Shown: piece after piece, positions 34,901 through 43,458 of the stretch | Position numbering within the stretch: the stretch's first letter is position 1 | Layout of the letters: every line of letters begins with the position of its first letter | From: Mesorhizobium sp. NZP2298 | GTDB taxonomy: Bacteria > Pseudomonadota > Alphaproteobacteria > Rhizobiales > Rhizobiaceae | Direction of reading: 5' to 3' | DNA length: 64,000 nucleotides | Assembly (NCBI RefSeq): GCF_013170825.1 | Contig: NZ_CP033365.1 | Coordinates: forward strand, 3,670,001 to 3,734,000 | Position numbers and translations under genes: made by a program | The notes under the pieces: model-generated | Seen by the model: the letters and a program-made list of their open reading frames with translations, nothing else | Told to the model about the DNA's origin: nothing | The model's database searches: none

Positions 34901-37363
34901 TCACATCTTCACCCGTTCCGCCTTCGGGTCATACATCGGCTTCAGCGACGCTTCGGCCGCAAACCGCTCGCCGGCGATCTCGATCTCGTAGGTCGAAGCC
35001 AGCACATCCGCCTCGCTTTCGCCTGGGCAGGGCACATAGCCCAGCCCGATGGCGCCACCGAGATGATGGCCGTAATTGCCTGACGTGATTGGGCCGACGA
35101 TCTTGCCGTCGCGCAGGATCGCTTCGTTGTGGAAGAGCAGGGGTTGCGGGTCCTTCAGGCGGAACTGCACGAGCCGGCGGTTCAATCCGGCCTCCTTCTT
35201 CTTCAGGACGGCATCGCGGCCGATGAACTCGCCCTTGGCCGTCTTCACCGCGAAACCGAGACCTGCTTCCAGCACATTGTCCTCGTCGGTGATGTCGTGG
35301 CCGAAATGCCGGAAGGCTTTTTCGATGCGGCAGGAATCCAGCGTATGCAGGCCGCAGAGCTTCAGGCCGACATCGGCGCCGACCTCGTTGATTGCCTCGA
35401 AGACATGGGCCGCCTGGTCGGTCGAGACATAGAGTTCCCAGCCGAGTTCGCCGACATAGGTGACGCGGTGGGCGCGGGCGAGGCCCATGCCGATCTCGAT
35501 CTCCTGGAACGTGCCGAACGGATTGTTCTCGTTGGAGAAATCGTTGGGGCTGACTTTCTGGATCAGCTTTCGCGCATCCGGGCCCATCAGGCAGAGCACG
35601 CTTTCTGCAGCGGTCACATCCGTGATGACGACGAACTCGTCGGCCAGGTGTTTGCGCAACCAGGCCAGATCGCGCTGCAGCGTGGCACCCGGCACGACGA
35701 GGAAATAGGCCGTTTCCGAGAGCCTGGACACGGTGAGATCGCTCTCTATGCCGCCGCGCTGGTTGAGCATTTGCGTGTAGACGATCTTGCCCGGCGCCAC
35801 GTCCATGTCGTTGGCGCACAGTTTTTGCAGGAAGGCACAGGCATCGCGGCCCTCGACACGGATCTTGCCGAACGAGGTCATGTCGAACAGCCCGACCTTG
35901 TTGCGGATCGCCAGATGCTCGTCGCGCTGGTTGTCGAACCAGTTCTGCCGCTTCCAGGAATAGCGGTATTCGCGCTCCTGGCCTTCGCGGGCGAACCAGT
36001 TGGCGCGCTCCCAGCCGGCGACTTCGCCGAACACGGCACCCCGCGCTTTCAGATGCTCATGCAGGGGCGAGCGCCTGACATTTCGCGATGTCGCCATCTG
36101 CCGGTAGGGGAAATGGTCGGCATAGAGCAGGCCGAGTGTTTCTGAGACGCGCTCCTTGAGGTAGCGGCGGTTCTTCTGGAAGGGCTGGGCGCGGCGGATG
36201 TCGACTTCCCACAGGTCGAAGGGCGCTTCGCCATCGTTGATCCACTGCGCCAGCGCCATGCCGGCGCCGCCGGAAGAGACGATGCCGATCGAATTGTAGC
36301 CGGTCGCCATCCAGTAGCCCCGCAGTTCCGGCGCCTCGCCGAGATAATAGCGGTCGTCCGGGGTAAAACTCTCGGGGCCGTTGAAGAAGGTGTGGATGCC
36401 GGCGGTCGCCAGCATCGGCATGCGGTTGACGCCCATTTCGAGGATCGGCTCGAAATGGTCCATGTCCTCGGGCAACTGGTCGAAGCAGAAATCCTCGCGG
36501 ATGCCGTCCATGCCCCATGGCTTGGCCACCGGCTCGAAGGCGCCGAGCATCATCTTGCCGGCATCTTCCTTGTAGTAAGCGCACTCATCGGGGACGCGCA
36601 GCACCGGCAGGCGGGAGAGGCCTGGGATCGGCTCGGTGACGAGATAGAAATGCTCACAGGCGTGCAGCGGGATGGTGATGCCGTTCTGACGCCCGAGTTC
36701 TCGGGCCCACATGCCAGCGCAGTTGACGACGATGTCAGCCTCGATGGTGCCTTGGTCCTCACCTTGCGCCCACGACACGCCAGTGACGCGGCCGGCCTTG
36801 GTGTGGACCTTGGTGACCTTCACATTCTCGGCGATGGTGGCGCCGCGCTGGCGCGCGCCCTTGGCCAGCGCCATGGCGATGTTGGCGGGGTCGCACTGGC
36901 CGTCGAGCGGCAGGTGCACGGCGCCGACGACGTCGGACACGTTGAGATGCGGGTACATCTCTTTGACCTCGTTGGGGGAAATCTCGCGCACATCGACATC
37001 GAAGGCACGGGCGAGAGACGCCTGCCGGTAGATCTCGTGCTTGCGCTCCTCGGTCAGCGCCACGGTGATCGAGCCGACCTGGCGCATGCCGGTGCCGACT
37101 TCAGTCTCGGCTTCCAGCTTGACGTAGAGGTCGGCCGAATATTTCGCCAGCCGCGTCATGTTCTGCGAACCGCGCAACTGGCCGATCAGGCCGGCGGCGT
37201 GCCATGTCGTGCCCGAGGTCAGCTGCTTGCGCTCCAGAAGCACGATGTCGGTCCAGCCGAGCTTGGCCAGGTGATAGGCGACCGAACAGCCGGAAACGCC
37301 ACCGCCGATGATCACCGCCCTTGCTTTGGTGGGAATGGCCTTGGTGGGAATGGTCTTGGTCAT
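34901..37363 (-). CDS. Dimethylglycine/sarcosine-dehydrogenase-like flavoprotein (DAO + GcvT)
   Basis: 820 residues. The N-terminal DAO flavoprotein domain (about 1-400) has the Rossmann motif AVIIGGGVSGCSVAYHLAKLG and SGTTWHAAGL, where the histidine is the covalent FAD anchor in dimethylglycine dehydrogenases. An FAO-type bridging segment and a C-terminal GcvT/tetrahydrofolate domain (about 430-815) follow, ending YDPKAERVKM. Expected role: oxidative demethylation of an N-methyl amino acid, passing the methylene group to tetrahydrofolate. The start region repeats IPTKA twice. It is the last gene of the operon 42498-34901, overlapping the aminotransferase by 4 bases. Confidence 0.87.
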   Translation of the reverse strand: MTKTIPTKAIPTKARAVIIGGGVSGCSVAYHLAKLGWTDIVLLERKQLTSGTTWHAAGLIGQLRGSQNMTRLAKYSADLYVKLEAETEVGTGMRQVGSITVALTEERKHEIYRQASLARAFDVDVREISPNEVKEMYPHLNVSDVVGAVHLPLDGQCDPANIAMALAKGARQRGATIAENVKVTKVHTKAGRVTGVSWAQGEDQGTIEADIVVNCAGMWARELGRQNGITIPLHACEHFYLVTEPIPGLSRLPVLRVPDECAYYKEDAGKMMLGAFEPVAKPWGMDGIREDFCFDQLPEDMDHFEPILEMGVNRMPMLATAGIHTFFNGPESFTPDDRYYLGEAPELRGYWMATGYNSIGIVSSGGAGMALAQWINDGEAPFDLWEVDIRRAQPFQKNRRYLKERVSETLGLLYADHFPYRQMATSRNVRRSPLHEHLKARGAVFGEVAGWERANWFAREGQEREYRYSWKRQNWFDNQRDEHLAIRNKVGLFDMTSFGKIRVEGRDACAFLQKLCANDMDVAPGKIVYTQMLNQRGGIESDLTVSRLSETAYFLVVPGATLQRDLAWLRKHLADEFVVITDVTAAESVLCLMGPDARKLIQKVSPNDFSNENNPFGTFQEIEIGMGLARAHRVTYVGELGWELYVSTDQAAHVFEAINEVGADVGLKLCGLHTLDSCRIEKAFRHFGHDITDEDNVLEAGLGFAVKTAKGEFIGRDAVLKKKEAGLNRRLVQFRLKDPQPLLFHNEAILRDGKIVGPITSGNYGHHLGGAIGLGYVPCPGESEADVLASTYEIEIAGERFAAEASLKPMYDPKAERVKM

Positions 37364-38541
37364 GCGGCCTCGCGGCGATAAGTGGAAGCAAAACGGCGTA
37401 GCCGGGCCGCTGCTTCTTGCAGCACGGGCTCCGGCTGGCAGAGGCTGATGCGGATGTGGCCGGCAGCGGCTTCGCCGAAGCTGGACCCCGGCATCACGCC
37501 GACCTTCTCCTTGTCGAGGAAGGCGAAGGCGAATTTCTCGTCGTCAGGTTCGACCGCGGATATGTCGAGCATGACATACATGCCGCCTTCGGAGCCGCGC
37601 ACGCTGACGTCGTTCATGCCGCGCACGGCATCGAGGAGGACGGTACGGCGCGCCGCGTAGCGCTCGGCGATGTCTTTTACGCCGTAATGGTTCTCCAGCG
37701 CCTCGGCGCAAGCGACCGAAATGAAGGCCGGGAGGCCGTAGGTCGTCACCAGATTGAGATTGATGAGCAGTGTGATCATCGCTTCAGGACCGGTCAGCCA
37801 GCCCATGCGCCAGCCGGTCATGCCATGGCTCTTGGACATGGAATTGATGACCAGCGTGCGTTCGGCCATGCCGGGCAATGAGCGCGGCGAGATGTGCTCG
37901 CCGCCGCCCAGCGTCCAGTAGACCTCGTCCGACAGCAGCCAGAGGTCGTGCTCCCTGCAGATTTCGGCCAGCTGTTCGAGCCGCTCTCGCGAATAGACCG
38001 CACCGGTGGGGTTGTTCGGCGTGTTGATCAGGATGGCACGCGTGTTGGGCTTGAGTGCCGCGCGGATCATGTCGGCGTGCGGCTGGAAACCATCCTCGGC
38101 CGGCGTCTCGACGACGGTGAAACTGGCACCGGCGGCGCTGAACGTGTTGGGGTAGGTGGCGTAGTAGGGAGCAACGACGATGGCGTGGTCGCCCTGGTCG
38201 AGCACGGCCTGCACGGACGCGTAAAGGGCCGCCTGGCCGCCCGGCGTGGCAATCACCTGATCCGGCGTCGTCTCGACGCCGGTGCAGGCGCTGGAGGCTG
38301 CCGCCATCGCCTGGCGCAGGCGCGGCAGGCCGGGCAGCGGCGTGTAGTGGTGATTGCTGCCGCGGACTGCGGCGACGCAAGCCTCGATCGTTTGGGAAGG
38401 CGTGTCGAAATCATGGTCGCCGACCGACAACATGATGATGTCCTCGCCCGCTTCCTTGCGGGCCCAGGCGGCGGAATGGACTTCCCAGCCATCCTTGCCC
38501 GACGGGACAATGCCGGAAATGCGCGACGATGGTCTAGGCAT
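37360..38541 (-). CDS. Class I/II PLP aminotransferase
   Basis: 393 residues from the ATG at 38541. MLSVGDHDFDTPSQTIEACV, ATPGGQAALYASVQAVLDQGD, INTPNNPTGAVYSRERLEQL and the Schiff-base lysine in INSMSKSHGMTGWRMGWL are classical fold-type-I aspartate-aminotransferase features. The donor/acceptor pair is unknown. It sits between a homocysteine methyltransferase-like gene (8-base overlap) and a dimethylglycine-dehydrogenase-like gene (4-base overlap), so it likely handles an amino or keto acid in the same methylated-amine pathway. Confidence 0.87.
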   Translation of the reverse strand: MPRPSSRISGIVPSGKDGWEVHSAAWARKEAGEDIIMLSVGDHDFDTPSQTIEACVAAVRGSNHHYTPLPGLPRLRQAMAAASSACTGVETTPDQVIATPGGQAALYASVQAVLDQGDHAIVVAPYYATYPNTFSAAGASFTVVETPAEDGFQPHADMIRAALKPNTRAILINTPNNPTGAVYSRERLEQLAEICREHDLWLLSDEVYWTLGGGEHISPRSLPGMAERTLVINSMSKSHGMTGWRMGWLTGPEAMITLLINLNLVTTYGLPAFISVACAEALENHYGVKDIAERYAARRTVLLDAVRGMNDVSVRGSEGGMYVMLDISAVEPDDEKFAFAFLDKEKVGVMPGSSFGEAAAGHIRISLCQPEPVLQEAAARLRRFASTYRREAA

Positions 38542-39439
38542 GCAAAACTCCCGAAATTTCGTAACCATCCTGCTGCAGACGGTCGCGTAGCGCGGCAATG
38601 TGCGGCGGTCCGACTTCGCAGCAGCCGCCGACGATGTCAGCACCTGCCTCCACCCAGCCGATCGCCTGCTCGGCATAGGCGTCCGGGCCGAGGTCGTGGC
38701 GGGCATGCAGCACATCGACGGTGCCGCCGTGCTTGAGCGCCTCCGTGGAGGTGAAGCCATTGGCATAGGCGCCGACCGGGCCGCCAAGATCGATCAGTTC
38801 AGGCAAGGCGGCGGCGATCGCTTCCGGCCGGCAGCAATTGAGCAGCCGCGCCGCTATCGGCAAGCCATCAAGCGCGCTGGCCGCGGCGGTGATTGTTTCG
38901 CCGCTGCGCAGCCGCGGCGCGCCGTGATCGGCGAGCGTCCACGACACCCAGATCGGCTTGCCGCTCTCAGCGGCCGCGGTGACGGCCGCGCGCGCCTCAT
39001 CGGCCGAGGCCATGGTCTCGCAGAGGAAGAGATCGACGCCATCCGCCTGCTCGGCAACGATGCGGCGGTAGATGTCGAGCGTCTCCTGGTAGGAAATGGT
39101 CAGCGCCGGTGCGTAGCTGCCGAAAAGCGGCGACAGGCAGCCGGCGATCGCTGTGTCGCCGGCCTCGTCGCGGGCTTGCCTCGCAAGCTCGATGCCACGC
39201 TTCTGCAGCGGCTTGAACAGGTCCTCGGCACCCTCGCGCGCCAGGCGTTCGGGTGTCGCCGAATAGGTGTTGATGGTGATGACGCGGGCGCCGGCGCGGA
39301 TGAATTCGGCATGCAGGTCGCGCACCAGATCGGGTTCATCGATCAGCACCCTGGCCGACCACAGCGGCGTCGGCTCGGATTTGCTGCGCCGGACCAGTTC
39401 CTGACCCATGCCACCGTCGGTGAGGATGACTTTCTTCAT
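38534..39439 (-). CDS. Homocysteine S-methyltransferase family protein
   Basis: 301 residues of the pterin-independent methyltransferase TIM barrel. LTDGGMGQELVRR opens it; zinc ligands are the cysteine in RLLNCCRPEAI and the pair in IVGGCCEVGPPHIAAL. Relatives use betaine, S-methylmethionine or dimethylsulfoniopropionate as methyl donor for homocysteine. With two dimethylglycine-dehydrogenase-like genes beside it, a betaine-type donor would release dimethylglycine for the neighbours. That assignment is inference; no donor-specific residue could be read. Confidence 0.83.
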   Translation of the reverse strand: MKKVILTDGGMGQELVRRSKSEPTPLWSARVLIDEPDLVRDLHAEFIRAGARVITINTYSATPERLAREGAEDLFKPLQKRGIELARQARDEAGDTAIAGCLSPLFGSYAPALTISYQETLDIYRRIVAEQADGVDLFLCETMASADEARAAVTAAAESGKPIWVSWTLADHGAPRLRSGETITAAASALDGLPIAARLLNCCRPEAIAAALPELIDLGGPVGAYANGFTSTEALKHGGTVDVLHARHDLGPDAYAEQAIGWVEAGADIVGGCCEVGPPHIAALRDRLQQDGYEISGVLHA

Positions 39440-41889
39440 GCGCGCAGCCTCTCGTTCCTGGGATCCCAGAGCGGCTCGTCCTTCTGCACCACCGCCTTGA
39501 AGCGGTCGCCAAAGATTTCGACCTCGACTGATGTGCCGGGTTCGGTCAAATCGACGCGCAACATGCCGAGCGCGATCGACTGGTCGATGCGATGGCCCCA
39601 GCCGCCTGACGTGGTCTCGCCGACGATCTGGCCGTTATGCCACAGCGTCGACATGTAGGGTGCGTCGCAATCGCCGGGGTTTTCAACGACCAGTGTGACG
39701 AAGCGCTTCTTCACGCCTTGCTGCTTCTCGTTCTGCAGCGCGGCTTTGCCACGGAAGTCGGGCTTTTCCCATTTGACGAAGCGCTCAAGCCCGCCCTGCA
39801 GGATGGAATAGTCGGTCGAGAGATCGCCTTTCCAGGTGCGGTAGCCCTTTTCGAGCCGCAGTGAATCCAGCGCATACATGCCGAACGGCTTCAGGCCATG
39901 CTGTTGTCCTGCCGCACAAACGGCATCGAAGATGGCGGCTGTGTCGTCGACCCTGGTGTGGATTTCCCAGCCGAGTTCGCCGGCGAAGGAAACACGCACG
40001 AGCTTGGCCCAGCGGCCGGCGATCTTCGTTTCCTGATGCGTCAGCCACGGCAGCGTAAGGTCGGCGTCGCAGACTTCGGCGAGGATTTTTCGCGAATTGG
40101 GGCCGGCCAGGATTTGAGTGGAGAATTCCTCGGTCCGGTCGATCAGCTTGAATGGCGAGTCCTTGGGCATGCGCGATTTCAACCACTCGAAATCATGCCA
40201 TTGCGCGACCGCGGCGGTGATCAGCGTCATCACATTCTCGTCGTGGCGCACGACGGACATTTCTGTGACGATGCGGCCCTTGTCGTCGGCGAAATAGACG
40301 AGGCCGATGCGGCCGGGCTTCGGCACCAGTCCGGTGACCTGCAGGCTCAGCCATTCGGCGGCGCCCGGACCTTCGAGGTTGAAGCGTGAGAAACCCGGCA
40401 GGTCGAGGATGCCGGCGGCGTCGCGCACCGCCAGGCATTCCTCGCGCACGCGATGCTGCCAGGGCCCGTCGCGACGGAAGGTCAGCGTGGCTTCCTCGGA
40501 GATGTCGTCGCCGTCCTTCGCGTACCAGGTGGCGCGCTCCCAGCCATTATAGGCGTCGAAACGACCGCCGAACGCCTTGATGCGGTCGTGGATCGGCGAC
40601 AGTTTCCTGTCACGCCCTTCCGGCCAGGCATGGCGCGGGAACTGGATGGCATATTCATTGCCGTAGATTTCCAGGCCCTTGGCGACGCAGTAGTCGGGTG
40701 CGGCGGCGAAAGAGGTGAAGCGACGCGGATCGCAAGACCACATGTCCCATTCCGTCTGGCCTTGCGTGACCCATTCGGCCAGCACCTTGCCGGCGCCACC
40801 GCCCTGGGCGATGCCGAAGGTGAAGACGCAAGCCTCGAAGGCATTGGGCACGCCGGGCATCGGCCCGATCAGCGGATTGCCGTCCGGTGCATAGGGGATA
40901 GGTCCGTTGATAACCTTGGACAGGCCGGCTGTGCCGAGGATCGGCACGCGCGCGACGGCATCGGCCAGATAGTGTTCCAGCCGGTCGAGATCGTCGGGGA
41001 AGAGCTGGAAGGAAAAATCCTCCGGCATGGGATCGCCAGGGGTGGCCCAATGCGCGCGGCAATTGCGCTCATAGGGGCCGAGATTCATGCCGGCCTTTTC
41101 CTGACGCAGATAATAGGAAGTGTCGACATCGCGCAGCAGCGGCAGCTTCTTGCCCTGTTCCTTCGACCATGCGGCGAGTTCGGGGATTTCCTCGAACAGG
41201 ATGTATTGGTGGCTCATCACCATCATCGGCACCTCGCGGCCGAACATCCGGCCCACTTCAGCGGCGCGATAGCCGGCGGCATTGACGACGATCTCGCAGC
41301 GGATCTCGCCTTGCGGCGTGGCGACCACCCATTCATCCTTCTCGCGGCGCACGCCGGTGACGGGGCAGAAGCGGATGATCTTGGCGCCCATGTCGCGCGA
41401 GCCCTTGGCCAACGCTTGGGTCAACTGCGCCGGGTCGATGTCGCCGTCGCTCGGGTCGTAGAGCGCGCCTTCCAGATCGTGCGTCTCGATGAAGGGGTAA
41501 CGGCGCTTGATCTCGTCGACACCGACCACGTCGATGTCCATGCCCTGGTAGCGGCCCATGCCCTTGGCGCGCTGGAACTCCTGCATGCGCTCTTTCGAAT
41601 GGGCGAGACGCAGAGAACCGGTGACGTGATAGTTCATGGGATAGTCGACAGCGTCGGCCAGGCCCCGGTAAAGCTCGGTCGAATAGCGCTGCATGTTCAT
41701 CAGCGACCAGGACGAGGAGAAGGTCGGCACATTGCCGGCGGCATGCCAGGTGGAGCCCGAGGTCAGTTCGTTCTTCTCCAGAAGCACGCAGTCGGTCCAA
41801 CCCGCCTTGGCGAGATGATAGAGCGAGGAGGTGCCGACAACACCACCTCCGATGATCACCACGCGCGCCGTGCTCGGCAAACCCGCCAT
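39436..41889 (-). CDS. Dimethylglycine/sarcosine-dehydrogenase-like flavoprotein (DAO + GcvT), second paralogue
   Basis: 817 residues with the same layout as the 34901 gene: VVIIGGGVVGTSSLYHLAKAG, covalent-FAD type SGSTWHAAGN, a bridging domain, then GcvT from about residue 430 to the tail GTSVEVEIFGDRFKAVV. The two paralogues differ widely, so they probably act on different N-methyl substrates in sequence. It overlaps the methyltransferase gene by 4 bases and starts 21 bases after the regulator, the first enzyme of the operon. Confidence 0.87.
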   Translation of the reverse strand: MAGLPSTARVVIIGGGVVGTSSLYHLAKAGWTDCVLLEKNELTSGSTWHAAGNVPTFSSSWSLMNMQRYSTELYRGLADAVDYPMNYHVTGSLRLAHSKERMQEFQRAKGMGRYQGMDIDVVGVDEIKRRYPFIETHDLEGALYDPSDGDIDPAQLTQALAKGSRDMGAKIIRFCPVTGVRREKDEWVVATPQGEIRCEIVVNAAGYRAAEVGRMFGREVPMMVMSHQYILFEEIPELAAWSKEQGKKLPLLRDVDTSYYLRQEKAGMNLGPYERNCRAHWATPGDPMPEDFSFQLFPDDLDRLEHYLADAVARVPILGTAGLSKVINGPIPYAPDGNPLIGPMPGVPNAFEACVFTFGIAQGGGAGKVLAEWVTQGQTEWDMWSCDPRRFTSFAAAPDYCVAKGLEIYGNEYAIQFPRHAWPEGRDRKLSPIHDRIKAFGGRFDAYNGWERATWYAKDGDDISEEATLTFRRDGPWQHRVREECLAVRDAAGILDLPGFSRFNLEGPGAAEWLSLQVTGLVPKPGRIGLVYFADDKGRIVTEMSVVRHDENVMTLITAAVAQWHDFEWLKSRMPKDSPFKLIDRTEEFSTQILAGPNSRKILAEVCDADLTLPWLTHQETKIAGRWAKLVRVSFAGELGWEIHTRVDDTAAIFDAVCAAGQQHGLKPFGMYALDSLRLEKGYRTWKGDLSTDYSILQGGLERFVKWEKPDFRGKAALQNEKQQGVKKRFVTLVVENPGDCDAPYMSTLWHNGQIVGETTSGGWGHRIDQSIALGMLRVDLTEPGTSVEVEIFGDRFKAVVQKDEPLWDPRNERLRA

Positions 41890-41910
41890 GTTTCTTCTCC
41901 CAAACTGAAC

Positions 41911-42498
41911 TTAGTATACGGGTGGCGAAACCACCCAGATGATCACCGCGGGCTCGGTGCCTGGATTGCGCCAGCGATAGGGCTTGCCTTCGAAGCGGAA
42001 GGAATCGCCTTCGCCGAGCCGGTGCCAGACGCCCGCTATCTCGATTTCGAAAATACCCGAGGCGATATAGCCGGCTTCCTCGGTCGGCCGCAGTTGCTCG
42101 GTCTTCATCTCCGCGCCTGCCGCGAAGATCGAGCGCACCATCTCGAAGCTGCCACCGAGATCGGGCGATAGGAGTTCTTCCACCAGGCCGGTCTCGCTGG
42201 TGCCAAGCGTGCGGCGCCTGCCGGCGCGCACCACCACGCCGCGTTCGCTCTCGACAGGCACGTCGTGGCTGAAGAACAGGCTGATCGGCACGCCGAACAG
42301 CTCAGCGAAGGCCCTGAGATCGCTCAGCGACGGCGTCGATAGGCCGCGCTCGACCTGGCTGACCCAGCCGACCGAGCGGCCAAGTTTCAGCGCGATCTCC
42401 GCCAGGGTCAGCCCGCGCGCGCGACGCAGCGCCCTGATATCGCCGGCCAGAACGCGTTCGTCGGGTCCCTGCAATGTTCGTGCGGTGGTGGAGGGCAA
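41911..42498 (-). CDS. XRE-family regulator with C-terminal cupin
   Basis: 195 residues. The N-terminal helix-turn-helix (about 18-75) reads IRALRRARGLTLAEIALKLG then SVGWVSQVERGLSTPSLSDL. The C-terminal cupin (about 120-190) includes AGYIASGIFEIEIAGVWHRLGEGDSF and EPAVIIWVVSPP. This HTH_3-cupin design is common for regulators of polyamine and betaine catabolism. It heads the operon with the two dehydrogenases and likely autoregulates through inverted repeats at 42513-42542 just upstream. Confidence 0.87.
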   Translation of the reverse strand: MPSTTARTLQGPDERVLAGDIRALRRARGLTLAEIALKLGRSVGWVSQVERGLSTPSLSDLRAFAELFGVPISLFFSHDVPVESERGVVVRAGRRRTLGTSETGLVEELLSPDLGGSFEMVRSIFAAGAEMKTEQLRPTEEAGYIASGIFEIEIAGVWHRLGEGDSFRFEGKPYRWRNPGTEPAVIIWVVSPPVY

Positions 42499-42512
42499 AA
42501 CGCTCTCTTCGT

Positions 42513-42542
42513 GAAAATTTCATTCAGAATTTCATGAGAAAT
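42513..42542. promoter_or_regulatory. Candidate operator palindromes for the XRE-cupin regulator
   Basis: GAAAATTTC (42513-42521) and ATTTCATGAGAAAT (42529-42542; arms ATTTC/GAAAT) lie 14-44 bases upstream of the regulator start in an AT-rich pocket. Both share the half-site GAAAT/ATTTC, as expected for a dimeric HTH protein bound near its own promoter and possibly also controlling the divergent nitroreductase. Confidence 0.5.
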
Positions 42543-42678
42543 CAAGCTTATGAAAAAATCAAGTGGATTTTCACCAATGCTCAAGATTTGCTTGCAGGAT
42601 TTTGGCGGTTCATGCAAAGGCTCCGCCGCGAGCGGCGAGTGGGGACGTCCGATCGACAAAAAGGCTAAGGGACGGCCC

Positions 42679-43383
42679 ATGCTGGAAAAGAAGGCTCGAA
42701 TCGCGGGTGATGCCGAGATCGTCGACGAGGCGATCATGTCGCGCCGTTCTGTGCGCGCATTCCTGCCCGACATGATCGACGACGACACCATCCGGGACAT
42801 TCTGGCGGTCGCGGCGCGCGCGCCGTCCGGCACCAACATGCAGCCGTGGCGGGTCTACGTCACCAAGGGCGAGACCAAGCAACAGATCTCCGATGCCATC
42901 CTGAATTCCGGTATCCGAGCCGAAAAGGCCGACTGGGACGAGTATCGCTACTATCCCACCCAGTTCTTCGAGCCGTATCTTACCCGCCGCCGGGCGAACG
43001 GTTTCGGCCTCTACGGTGCGCTCGGGATCGGCCGCCGGGAGGTGGACAAGATGCGCGCCCAGCATGACCGCAACTTCGTTTTCTTCGACGCTCCGGTAGG
43101 CATGATCTTCACCATCGATCGCCGGCTCAACCAGGGCTCGTGGATCGACTACGGCATGTTCCTGCAGAACATCATGGTCGCGGCGCGGGGCAGGGGCCTG
43201 CACACGTGCCCGCAAGCCGCATTCGCGCCCTATCACAGGCAGATCCGCCCGGTGCTCAACATTCCCGACGAGGAGATCGTCGTCTGCGGCATGGCGCTTG
43301 GCTATGAAGACACGTCCAAGCCCGAAAACGCCTTTCGTACCGACCGTGTGCCGCTGGAAGAGTGGGTGACGTTCAGCGAGTAG
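42679..43383 (+). CDS. Nitroreductase-family protein
   Basis: 234 residues from the ATG at 42679, preceded by AAGGGA. VDEAIMSRRSVRAFLPDMID and AARAPSGTNMQPWRVYVTKG form the FMN site; DYGMFLQNIMVAARGRGL and IPDEEIVVCGMALGYEDTSK complete the fold. These FMN enzymes reduce nitro groups, quinones or other acceptors with NAD(P)H. The frame upstream to 42550 contains the operator-like palindromes and is less coding-like. It is divergent from the XRE-cupin regulator. Confidence 0.87.
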   Translation: MLEKKARIAGDAEIVDEAIMSRRSVRAFLPDMIDDDTIRDILAVAARAPSGTNMQPWRVYVTKGETKQQISDAILNSGIRAEKADWDEYRYYPTQFFEPYLTRRRANGFGLYGALGIGRREVDKMRAQHDRNFVFFDAPVGMIFTIDRRLNQGSWIDYGMFLQNIMVAARGRGLHTCPQAAFAPYHRQIRPVLNIPDEEIVVCGMALGYEDTSKPENAFRTDRVPLEEWVTFSE

Positions 43384-43409
43384 CCGCGCCAGCGGTTGAC
43401 TTTTCTCTT

Positions 43410-43458
43410 ATGCATGTCGTTGTCCCAAAACCGCTGCACACTTTTGGGCAACATGCAT
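43410..43458. repeat. Dispersed hairpin repeat at the nitroreductase/MFS junction
   Basis: ATGCATGT (43410-43417) pairs with ACATGCAT (43451-43458), with an inner CCCAAAA (43424-43430)/TTTTGGG (43442-43448) pair. This nested inverted repeat is a common rhizobial intergenic element. It lies between convergent genes and touches the first base of the MFS stop codon, so it may serve as a terminator. Confidence 0.7.

Noticed and set aside
40453-42171. Long plus-strand frame of 572 codons opposite the second dimethylglycine-dehydrogenase-like gene
   Set aside because: The minus-strand gene has full family motifs; the opposite frame is a high-GC shadow without domains.
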